Assembly (NCBI RefSeq): GCF_011046245.1
Contig: NZ_CP049242.1
Span: forward strand, 1-64,000
DNA length: 64,000 bases
Direction of reading: 5' to 3'
Source: Allorhizobium pseudoryzae
GTDB taxonomy: Bacteria; Pseudomonadota; Alphaproteobacteria; Rhizobiales; Rhizobiaceae
The notes beneath the pieces are model-generated. The model made no database searches, was not told where the DNA came from, and saw nothing but the letters and a program-made list of their open reading frames with translations. This document shows, in pieces, positions 54,359 to 61,194 of this stretch. A program made the translations under genes and the position numbers. The stretch's first letter is position 1; each line of letters begins with the position of its first letter.

Positions 54359-55162
54359 ATGGTTTCAACAACGAGAACCCGCATCAGTTTTCCCGAAGCG
54401 CTTCGTTCAAAGCGCAACGTAATGACGGCTGTTATTTTGCGCGATATGCGTACCCGGTTCTTCAATCATGGCCTCGGCTTCTTGATTGTGTCTCTTTGGC
54501 CGTTGGCACATATGCTGATCCTTTTGATGATCTACTCGCTGACCGGGCGTAGAACACCTTTCGGAGATAGCCTTTATGTATTCTTTGCTACGGGGCTCAT
54601 TCCCACGCTAGCATTTATGTACATATCGAGATTTATGTCGCTATCTTTGATACTAAATCGGCCTATGCTTGCTTTTCCGGCCGTTACCGTTGTTGATATA
54701 ATGACGGCACGTGCATTTCTGGAGGTTGTGGCCGCGTTCATAACGCTGATATTGGTAGTCGCGATTATATATGCGATTGGAGATAATCCGTTTCCGTGGG
54801 ATCTATCGGAGGCGGTAGAGGCTTACTTTGCCACTTTGCTGCTTGCCGTCGGTGTCGGTGTCTTAGCAGGCGTCATCGTGATGTTCTCGCCCTTTTTCGC
54901 CACGATCTATGCCTTGATGATGATTTTAGTTTATATCGGCTCTGGGACCCTTTTTGTCATCTCTAGTTTGCCGGATGTGCTCTCCACGCCGTTATCCTAT
55001 AATCCGGTTGTTCATGCGGTAGAATGGATGCGGGTTGCATACTATCCGACTTACAGCACGAAGATCCTGGATAAAGAGTACCTTATCGGCTTTGGCATGA
55101 CATCGTTGTTTCTCGGCTTGCTTTTGGAACGTGTTTTACGCGGCAAGATGCTGGAAGGCTGA
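54359..55162 (+). CDS. Capsule-type polysaccharide ABC permease (KpsM/BexB/Wzm-like)
   Basis: 267 residues with about six membrane spans (HGLGFLIVSLWPLAHMLILL, DSLYVFFATGLIPTLAFMYI, FITLILVVAIIYAIGDNPFP). The N-terminus NVMTAVILRDMRTRFFNHGL and the loop LPDVLSTPLSYNPVVHAVEW are typical of KpsM-like ABC-2 exporters. It differs from the Wzm at 38787. No ATPase follows: the next gene is a resolvase on the other strand, so a KpsT partner is missing or lies outside. It may be a remnant of a second export locus. Confidence 0.85.
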   Translation: MVSTTRTRISFPEALRSKRNVMTAVILRDMRTRFFNHGLGFLIVSLWPLAHMLILLMIYSLTGRRTPFGDSLYVFFATGLIPTLAFMYISRFMSLSLILNRPMLAFPAVTVVDIMTARAFLEVVAAFITLILVVAIIYAIGDNPFPWDLSEAVEAYFATLLLAVGVGVLAGVIVMFSPFFATIYALMMILVYIGSGTLFVISSLPDVLSTPLSYNPVVHAVEWMRVAYYPTYSTKILDKEYLIGFGMTSLFLGLLLERVLRGKMLEG

Positions 55163-55204
55163 GTGATTTCCCCAAGGTTAAGATCTCTTGGCCAAGGTGT
55201 GTCG

Positions 55205-55789
55205 TCAGCCGTTAGAACCGATCTCAAATCCCTGCCGATGTTCAGCAACAATTCGAGAAACTGTTGGTTCGCTGATATCGTAGAGCCTTGCCATCTCGGC
55301 GCCGCTCTTTCGACCAGACAAGACGCTCTCGGCGATCTCACGGCGCTTGTGTGGATCGAGTTTTCTGCGACGTCCGCCAACCCGGCCTTCAGCTCTCGCC
55401 TGGGCAAGACCCGCCGAGGTTCTTTCGCGGATCATGGCGCGCTCGAATTCAGCGAAGGATCCCACCATCTGCATCATCATCCTCCCTGCCGGGGTGGTGG
55501 TATCGATCGCCTCAGTTAACGACCGAAAGCCGGCGCCTGCCGCGGCGATGCGATCCATCAGGTGAAGGACATCCTTCAAAGAGCGCGACAGCCGATCGAG
55601 CTTCCAGACGACGACAGTGTCGCCCTCGCGCAGCTGGTCAAGCATGCGGTGAAGCTCTGGCCGATCCCAACGTCCACCCGAGGCCTTCTCTTCAAACACG
55701 CGCGCGCAGCCAGCATTTGCCAAGGCCCGTGCCTGCGCCTTGTTTGACTGCTCGTCTCCCTTGCTAACCCTTGCATAGCCGATCAGCAT
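55205..55789 (-). CDS. Serine resolvase/invertase
   Basis: 194 residues from ATG 55789. MLIGYARVSKGDEQSNKAQA, VVWKLDRLSRSLKDVLHLMD and EFERAMIRERTSAGLAQARA carry the catalytic Ser (residue 9) and arginines. The C-terminal ISEPTVSRIVAEH is the DNA-binding helix-turn-helix. It belongs to the Tn3/multimer-resolution group and is a different subfamily from the TnpR at 7644. No transposon ends were seen around it, so it may be a plasmid multimer resolvase. Confidence 0.9.
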   Translation of the reverse strand: MLIGYARVSKGDEQSNKAQARALANAGCARVFEEKASGGRWDRPELHRMLDQLREGDTVVVWKLDRLSRSLKDVLHLMDRIAAAGAGFRSLTEAIDTTTPAGRMMMQMVGSFAEFERAMIRERTSAGLAQARAEGRVGGRRRKLDPHKRREIAESVLSGRKSGAEMARLYDISEPTVSRIVAEHRQGFEIGSNG

Positions 55790-55987
55790 GTTACACCTTT
55801 CAAAAACGGTCGTTTATGAAACTACCGGAGCACTTCCGGAAAATCATAATGATATCGATTTCATAATCCTCTTTCAAAACAGCGGTATATGGCAAGATGT
55901 TTTTGAAAGAATCGTCCGTCAGTTTTGCCACCTTCAACGGCTTCCTTACTTTCTATGCGCGATGATCCTTGCGTCTAGGATTCAAAG

Positions 55988-56049
55988 TTGCGTTTACGCT
56001 TGAATATTGCGCCTACACACGCATAATTGCGCTTAAACTCTACGCGCAA
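55988..56049. promoter_or_regulatory. TTGCG-type repeats upstream of the Fic gene
   Basis: TTGCG occurs at 55988, 56007 and 56027, spaced 19-20 bases, followed by the complement GCGCAA at 56044. The array lies immediately before the fic start. As the Fic protein has an N-terminal winged-helix-like segment, this may be an operator for autoregulation. Only the repeat geometry supports this. Confidence 0.35.
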
Positions 56050-56060
56050 GAATCTCGACA

Positions 56061-57449
56061 ATGACGAACAAAATTTCGGACGATGCACTGAAAGAGCTGC
56101 GGGATATTGTGGCGGGTCACTCCGATGGCATTTCCGCGCCAGATATCGCAAAATGTTTATCAGAAGATATTCCGCGCCGCACGCTTCAGTATCGGCTGAA
56201 ACAGCTCGTTGAAGTCGGGCTGTTGCGAATGAGCGGCAGCGGTCGATGGGCGAAGTATCACCTTGGGATATCCGGAAAACCTGTTGTCGGCGAACGGGCC
56301 CAAAAGGACGAGGACTATGGTCGTCTGATCAGGATGTCCAATGAAGGGAAGGCGGTTCGCGATTACATTACGCAGCCGACAGGAGCTCGCAAGCCTGTGG
56401 GTTACAAAATGGATTTTCTCGATAAGTACGAACCGAATTCCACGTATTATCTCCGGCTCGAGGAGCGCGAACGTCTCCAGGAAATTGGCAGGCTAAAAAC
56501 TGCTCCTCAGCCGGCAGGCACGTATGCCAAGCTCATTTTCAATCGCTTGTTGATCGATCTTGCATGGAACTCTAGCCGCCTCGAAGGCAACACCTATTCC
56601 TTGCTCGACACGAGACGCCTGATTGAGTTTGGTGAAGAAGCAAATGGTCGTGACCATATTGAAGCGCAGATGATCCTCAACCACAAGGATGCAATCGAGT
56701 TCCTGATCGGGACCGCAGAAGAGATAGACTTCAATCGGTATACGCTCCTGAACCTCCACGCCCTGCTTTCAAATAACTTGTTGGCAGACCCGTCGGCATC
56801 CGGTCGTCTGCGTTATGTGGCTGTTGGCATTGACCAGTCGGTTTTTCATCCCCTCGAAGTCCCTCAGCTAATCGAGGAGTCTTTTGATCAGCTGCTGCAA
56901 AAGGCGTCAGCAATAGAGGATCCATTCGAACAGGCATTTTTCGTGATGGTCCACCTGCCATATTTGCAACCGTTTGACGACGTGAACAAACGGGTCTCGC
57001 GCCTCGCCGCAAATATCCCGCTGATTCGAAGTAACCTCTCACCCCTTTCGTTCACGGATGTTTCTCAGCGCGCCTACACGGATGCAATTCTTGGCGTCTA
57101 TGAACTGAACGACGTTTCTCTGCTGAGAGACGTTTTCTTCTGGGCCTATGAACGCTCGGCCGCAAGATATGCGGCAGTTCGGCAATCCCTCGGGGAGCCC
57201 GATCCATTCCGGCTGAAATATCGCTCCGAGTTGCGCGAGATTGTCGCCATGCTGATCCGCGCAAAGGTAGGACGCAAGCAGATCAGAAACGAGGTGTCAT
57301 CATGGGCGAGCAGTCGTGTCGTGTCGGAAGATAGAGCCAGATTCACCGAGATCGTGGAGGACGAGCTCATCGGGATGCATGAAGGCAACTTTGCCCGCTA
57401 CCAGGTCAGACCGTCGGAATTTAAGGCGTGGCAAGACGTATGGGGATGA
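56061..57449 (+). CDS. Fic-family protein with winged-helix N-terminus and atypical catalytic motif
   Basis: 462 residues. The N-terminal 70 residues (CLSEDIPRRTLQYRLKQLVE, VGLLRMSGSGRWAKYHLG) look like a winged helix. Residues 171-176 (SSRLEG) fit the inhibitory (S/T)xxxE(G/N) helix of class II Fic proteins. The Fic motif HPFxxGNGR is here QPFDDVNKR at residues 303-311, with Q in place of the catalytic His and V in place of Gly. Related proteins with LQPF(E/D)DVNKR are common, so this is probably a genuine subfamily rather than damage. AMPylation by the usual mechanism is unlikely; a regulatory or different nucleotide-handling role is possible. Confidence 0.85.
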   Translation: MTNKISDDALKELRDIVAGHSDGISAPDIAKCLSEDIPRRTLQYRLKQLVEVGLLRMSGSGRWAKYHLGISGKPVVGERAQKDEDYGRLIRMSNEGKAVRDYITQPTGARKPVGYKMDFLDKYEPNSTYYLRLEERERLQEIGRLKTAPQPAGTYAKLIFNRLLIDLAWNSSRLEGNTYSLLDTRRLIEFGEEANGRDHIEAQMILNHKDAIEFLIGTAEEIDFNRYTLLNLHALLSNNLLADPSASGRLRYVAVGIDQSVFHPLEVPQLIEESFDQLLQKASAIEDPFEQAFFVMVHLPYLQPFDDVNKRVSRLAANIPLIRSNLSPLSFTDVSQRAYTDAILGVYELNDVSLLRDVFFWAYERSAARYAAVRQSLGEPDPFRLKYRSELREIVAMLIRAKVGRKQIRNEVSSWASSRVVSEDRARFTEIVEDELIGMHEGNFARYQVRPSEFKAWQDVWG

Positions 57450-57519
57450 GAGTGGCTTCGAACAACCCACGCTGGGGGACAGCGCTGACAAAGAAATTGA
57501 GATTGTGGTAAGGCGCAAG

Positions 57520-57688
57520 GCAAGCGGAGGAGGGGAGGTGCCTGCTGACCTTTCTGCATTGCCATATAGCGGCGTTCAGAGCAGCTACCGCAATGACGAA
57601 TCCCCCCGGAGGCTGAATCTTTTCATAGATGGACGATTTACCAGAGCCGTTGGGCACCAGCGAAGATGATGCAATACGGCTTCGGCAT
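57520..57688 (-). pseudogene. Zeta-toxin-like kinase remnant
   Basis: From ATG 57688 the reverse strand reads MPKPYCIIFAGA, then after a frameshift PNGSGKSSIYEKIQPPGGFV, which matches the start and Walker A loop (GPNGSGKS) of zeta-toxin/UDP-sugar kinase-like proteins. The rest decays with further frame changes. It starts eight bases after the stop of the 79-codon gene, as a toxin would behind its antitoxin. Confidence 0.55.
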
Positions 57689-57695
57689 GCAAAAC

Positions 57696-57935
57696 TCAGC
57701 TTCTGGTTTGACGCGGCTTTTGACGTTCTTCCATTGCCTCCGTAGCTGTCCGGGAGCGCTCGATCAGGTGGCCATCTTCCCATGAAGGCTTCATCCCGAT
57801 CTTCTCGCCGCGCTTTTCAGCATCTGCGCCAATACGCTCAACTCTGATCCAGTGTTTTTCGAGCAATTCGAGAAGCACTTCGAAGCCTATGGTTACAACG
57901 TGGCTCTTTGTATCAGTTTCTTGCGCTAAAGACAC
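57696..57935 (-). CDS. Small protein, candidate partner of the zeta-like remnant
   Basis: 79 codons starting at GTG 57935. The sequence (SLAQETDTKSHVVTIGFEVL, HLIERSRTATEAMEERQKPR) has no recognised domain. Its position directly before the zeta-type remnant, in the order expected of an antitoxin-toxin pair, is the only hint of function. With the toxin gene broken it would now be an orphan. Confidence 0.4.
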   Translation of the reverse strand: MSLAQETDTKSHVVTIGFEVLLELLEKHWIRVERIGADAEKRGEKIGMKPSWEDGHLIERSRTATEAMEERQKPRQTRS

Positions 57936-58355
57936 TGATGGTTTTTAGGTTCCCAAACCCGATCCGGCTTGATCTCCTTGCAACTGTCGATGTCGGCAAT
58001 GTCCGTTTCCGGCTGGACCAACTCCACCTGGTCAGCGAACCAGTCGAGGTCACTGTCAGCCGTTCGTCTGTGATCATCCGGCAGGTCAGGAATGTAGGTC
58101 AGTGCGCCCATTCCCGTTTGGCCAACCGCCGAGAGACGGTCGATGGGTGTAAGCCGGGTATAGTCAATGCATACCCGCTGCAGACGGCGGTTGAGCAAAA
58201 GACGATCCCAACCGTCCGGCAGGCTGTCGTTAATAGCCCATGAAGTCCGTATAAGCCCTCCGTTCCTTGCCACTCCAAGCCAGCGTCCCGAGTTTTCTCT
58301 CGTCGCCATCAAGATGCAGATAGACGCTCATCCGCTGGACTGGCTTGAACTTCAT
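57926..58355 (-). pseudogene. HipA-like kinase, N-terminal remnant
   Basis: The gene starts at ATG 58355 in the ATGA overlap with hipB and reads MKFKPVQRMSVYLHLDGDER, KLGTLAWSGKE. It then shifts frame and lacks a segment before INDSLPDGWDRLLLNRRLQR and DRLSAVGQTGMGALTYIPDL, which are HipA N-terminal motifs. It stops at 57926 without any kinase domain (HipA is usually about 430 residues). It is therefore a dead toxin gene. Confidence 0.75.
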
Positions 58356-58651
58356 CTCCGGCGCACCCGCTGTTTCAGGGGGCGATCGACGACATCATCG
58401 ATGGTCTGAGGCGGCCGGCTGGGAAACAGGTGTTCAAACTCAGCCTCTGCCTGAAGAGCGAAAGCAAGTTTCACAAGACTCTCAAGGGAAATTTTCCCGC
58501 TGGCTTCAAACAGCCTCAGCGATCCGTAAGAGACGTTCGATTTTGTCGCCAGTTCCCGTTGGGTCAATCCGCTCTCGATCCGCCGGCGCTTCATTCTATG
58601 CGCCAGGCCTTGAATTAGGTCTTCAGGTGACGACAAATTAAATGCCAGCAT
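58352..58651 (-). CDS. hipB: HipB-like antitoxin/repressor
   Basis: Start MLAFNLSSPEDLIQGLAHRM at 58651; 99 residues. MKRRRIESGLTQRELATKSN, VSYGSLRLFEASGKISLESL, VKLAFALQAEAEFEHLF is a Cro/C1-type helix-turn-helix of the HipB kind. It represses hipBA and neutralises HipA. The gene appears intact although the toxin behind it is broken. Confidence 0.82.
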   Translation of the reverse strand: MLAFNLSSPEDLIQGLAHRMKRRRIESGLTQRELATKSNVSYGSLRLFEASGKISLESLVKLAFALQAEAEFEHLFPSRPPQTIDDVVDRPLKQRVRRR

Positions 58652-58851
58652 GTTATCACTTAAGCGCAAAAATCGACTTTTATGGCTATCATAATAGCAT
58701 TTAATGAGATCGAAAAGGGGATAAGACATAGCATTCCAGTTGGCACCTGATGATTCCCCAGGTCGACATGCTGGCGTGAATGAGTATGAATAGTTGTGCT
58801 TTCTGATTTTAAGGGTTGCGATATCAGCCCAATGATGGGCTACATGTAAAT

Positions 58852-59061
58852 ATGGCAAAACGTCCAACTGAAAAGATTCGCATCAGCGTTGCTGAACATC
58901 GAGCGCGGCAGAGAGCCGCGGGTCAGGTGTCGGTGACCGTATTTCTATCGGCCGAGACCGTTGAGGAACTCGACCGTATGAAGAAAGAGCGTGGCGTGTC
59001 ATCACGCGCGCCGCTCATCGAGGAAGCCGTGAGGTTTTATATCGAAAACATAAGGGCATAA
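58852..59061 (+). CDS. Small ribbon-helix-helix-like protein
   Basis: Start ATG 58852 (MAKRPTEKIRISVAEHRARQ); 69 residues. VSVTVFLSAETVEELDRMKK, ERGVSSRAPLIEEAVRFYIE has the beta-strand and two helices of an Arc/CopG-type DNA-binding protein. Such proteins often regulate plasmid transfer or copy number. A strong terminator follows directly, so it is a single-gene unit. Confidence 0.65.
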   Translation: MAKRPTEKIRISVAEHRARQRAAGQVSVTVFLSAETVEELDRMKKERGVSSRAPLIEEAVRFYIENIRA

Positions 59062-59065
59062 ATGA

Positions 59066-59098
59066 AAAACCCCGCCGTTGGCGCGGCAGGGGTTTTTG
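59066..59098 (+). terminator. Intrinsic terminator behind the ribbon-helix-helix gene
   Basis: AAAAACCCCGCCG and CGGCAGGGGTTTTT form a stem of 12-13 pairs with a loop around TTGGCG, followed by T-rich sequence. It can act on both strands. Confidence 0.8.
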
Positions 59099-59252
59099 GG
59101 ACTACAGATATCTGTGCTGAGAGCTCAAACAACTGAGGACATGCTCTCAACATAGGTGAGAATTTTCGCATCGGCAAGAGGTCTCTCTTGCCGGAACGCT
59201 GATTCTTTGTCTGTCGCTCCCGGCCCTCCAACAGGAGACGAGGACGATACCC

Positions 59253-59960
59253 ATGTCGATCACATTTGGTGCGGTGACAAACCGCGCACCGATGAACCAT
59301 GACCATCAAGTTCAGCCGGTCCGACGGAATTCGAGACTCCGGGGTCACTGCGAGGCAGGTTTTTGGCGTGCAGTCAGCAGAAGGGAAGGGTGGAGCCTGG
59401 TGGTTCTCGCCAAACGCTACGAGAAGCTGCGCAAGGAAGCCGGAAAGAAGAACGGCCCGCTCGGTATCGTGGCGATCGAAGTGCTCGAATACATGGTCAA
59501 CCTGATCGATCATAAGACCGGTCGGCTGGAACCGTCGATCGCAACGCTGGTGCAAAAGCTCAACCGTTCACGCGATGCGATCTGGAAGGCACTCAATGCG
59601 CTTCGACGGCACGGTTTTATCGACTGGTTACGCCGCTATGTGCCGACGAACAGGGAGGGATCTGGTCCGCAGGTACAGCAGACTTCCAATGCCTACCGGC
59701 TTATGCGGCCGCAGCAGGCCGAACACGCTGTCGATGGCGGATCCAGTCCTCTTCCTCTGGATCAGGAACAGGCTGAACAGGAAAAGGCGATTACCCGTGC
59801 CGAACATGACGTTCAGGAAATAGGCGGCCGCCTCGTCATTGAGCGGATGGCCGAGGCGCAATCAACCACAGGCGAATGGGCGCGGAGGCTTCTCAGACTT
59901 CTGGATTTACGTGAGTCCGTTCATCGGACAGAATCTCACATTCCATATTTCTTTTCTTAG
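59253..59960 (+). CDS. Helix-turn-helix plasmid protein (replication-initiator/RepA-C-like group)
   Basis: ATG 59253 with a GAGGA site upstream; 235 residues. GFWRAVSRREGWSLVVLAKR, KKNGPLGIVAIEVLEYMVNL, EPSIATLVQKLNRSRDAIWK and ALNALRRHGFIDWLRRYVPT form a winged-helix/MarR-like DNA-binding region seen in many alphaproteobacterial plasmid proteins annotated as replication or helix-turn-helix proteins near tra genes. It is not certain that it initiates replication, because repA and iterons are elsewhere. It might be a second replicon's initiator or a regulator. Confidence 0.7.
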   Translation: MSITFGAVTNRAPMNHDHQVQPVRRNSRLRGHCEAGFWRAVSRREGWSLVVLAKRYEKLRKEAGKKNGPLGIVAIEVLEYMVNLIDHKTGRLEPSIATLVQKLNRSRDAIWKALNALRRHGFIDWLRRYVPTNREGSGPQVQQTSNAYRLMRPQQAEHAVDGGSSPLPLDQEQAEQEKAITRAEHDVQEIGGRLVIERMAEAQSTTGEWARRLLRLLDLRESVHRTESHIPYFFS

Positions 59961-60228
59961 CCAGGGCCTGATCTCCGGATCGATCACACGTCTTTGTAGT
60001 CGTTTGGGGCTGTGACAAGTCTGGCCGTCGGCATGCACGTCAACGGCCTTGGTCGAACACGTTTTGGAAGAGACCGAACTTGCTTTCGAGAAGAGGGCAG
60101 GCGGCGAAGACATGCGCGCGATCCTGACCTCAGCGCTGACATTGCCGAGAGGCTGTGCTCTATCGAAACGCAACTCGCTTTCCCTCTCCGCCCAGTTCTG
60201 ATGGTTGACGCCTGACGGGACGCGACTG
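59961..60228. other. Gap between the helix-turn-helix gene and the traD-like gene
   Basis: 268 bp. A reverse-strand reading through this stretch exists but has no recognisable motif or ribosome site. I see no gene or repeat worth calling. Confidence 0.3.
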
Positions 60229-60486
60229 TCACTTCAACAGATCTTCGAAAAGCGCCTTGTCGTTCTCGCGTGTCAGAAAACCTGGCAACTCACGGCGTAG
60301 CCAATCAGCCAGACGTTTGGTGAATTCCGGGTCATCTGAATGTTCAAGGCGATGCAAAACGAGGGCGCCGAGCAGCACTTTGCGACGGGTATCGTTGGCA
60401 CGCTCCTGCTTGGACAGTCTTGCCTTGAGAGCAGAGCGCTGCGCATCCAACTGGGCGAGGCGTTCCTCGATCGATTTGCGGACCAT
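60229..60486 (-). CDS. TraD-like conjugal transfer/mobilization protein
   Basis: 85 residues. KSIEERLAQLDAQRSALKAR, LSKQERANDTRRKVLLGALV and LADWLRRELPGFLTRENDKA, LFEDLL resemble the small TraD (PF06412-type) proteins of Ti plasmids and related mobilization regions. It lies on the reverse strand behind the gene at 60491, in the divergent position from traA expected for Ti-type transfer loci. It may bind near oriT or assist the relaxase. Confidence 0.75.
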   Translation of the reverse strand: MVRKSIEERLAQLDAQRSALKARLSKQERANDTRRKVLLGALVLHRLEHSDDPEFTKRLADWLRRELPGFLTRENDKALFEDLLK

Positions 60487-60490
60487 CGCT

Positions 60491-60955
60491 TCACTCCTTG
60501 TTGCCGATTGCTTTGGTCCTACGGATCGCCTCGCTGCTGCCGATGAGGCCAGCCTTCTGCGCTTGATTGACGGCGGCGAACTGTTTTCCCGCAGGCAGGC
60601 AATGCGGGTCTTTTATCGTAGCTGTGTGCTCTGGTCGCTTGCCGGTTCCCGGGAAGGTAATCCCGGTAATGTTCGGATCGTCTTTCAAGACGGTCGTAAT
60701 CAAGGCATCAACTGCGCTCGTGGTATCACCGGAAAAGTCGCGACTGACGTGAACCTCACCGAACTTGGTCTGCAGGGCTAATCCCGGCACATGCGGCAGA
60801 AGATCCAGAATGCGTGTGAGAGCCGCTACCGTCTCTTCGCTGAAAGACGACGGTTGGTTGTTGTTGCTGAGCATGAGCAGTTGCCATGGTCTCCTGCGGT
60901 GAGCAATCTGCCTTGCATGCTTTGCTGCAGATACGTTGGTTTCCCGCTCTGACAT
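60491..60955 (-). CDS. Conserved-looking hypothetical protein in the transfer region
   Basis: ATG 60955 is chosen (AGAGG six bases upstream; ATG 60961 is possible); 154 residues. No family was recognised. Visible features are a basic start (SERETNVSAAKHARQIAHRR), a segment SFSEETVAALTRILDLLPHV and LKDDPNITGITFPGTGKRPE with a lysine-rich tail. It is transcribed divergently from traA with the traD-like gene behind it, so a mobilization role (accessory nicking protein) is plausible but not shown. Confidence 0.6.
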   Translation of the reverse strand: MSERETNVSAAKHARQIAHRRRPWQLLMLSNNNQPSSFSEETVAALTRILDLLPHVPGLALQTKFGEVHVSRDFSGDTTSAVDALITTVLKDDPNITGITFPGTGKRPEHTATIKDPHCLPAGKQFAAVNQAQKAGLIGSSEAIRRTKAIGNKE

Positions 60956-61066
60956 TACCATCCTCTGAAACCTCCATTCTGATTTCGGGCTCACTATAGT
61001 GCGCCAGGGAGATCTGTCATCCCCAATGGCACCCTTATGCAGCTTGTTCCGTTGTCTCGAGTGATA

Positions 61067-61139
61067 GACCACGGTTCAGCCAATGCCTCCACCGTGGTCG
61101 AAGGAGAGTAAGCGACTGAGATTACAAGGGCGCACTTAC
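61067..61139. other. Candidate oriT with nick region and inverted repeat
   Basis: AAGGGCGCACTTAC at 61126-61139 is the complement of GTAAGTGCGCCCTT, the nick-region core shared by RSF1010-type and Ti-type origins of transfer. Upstream, GACCACGG (61067-61074) and CCGTGGTC (61092-61099) form an 8-bp inverted repeat. The site lies between the divergent hypothetical/traD-like genes and traA, exactly where Ti plasmids carry oriT. Confidence 0.75.
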
Positions 61140-61194
61140 GACTTGCTGTATAAGTCGATGCGCAGTAGCATGCAAATTGTATTGGAGCATGCAT

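Noticed and set aside
59907..60173. 88-codon reverse open frame between the helix-turn-helix and traD-like genes
   Set aside because: No ribosome site, no family resemblance, and a composition of an antisense type; it also overlaps the end of the forward gene.
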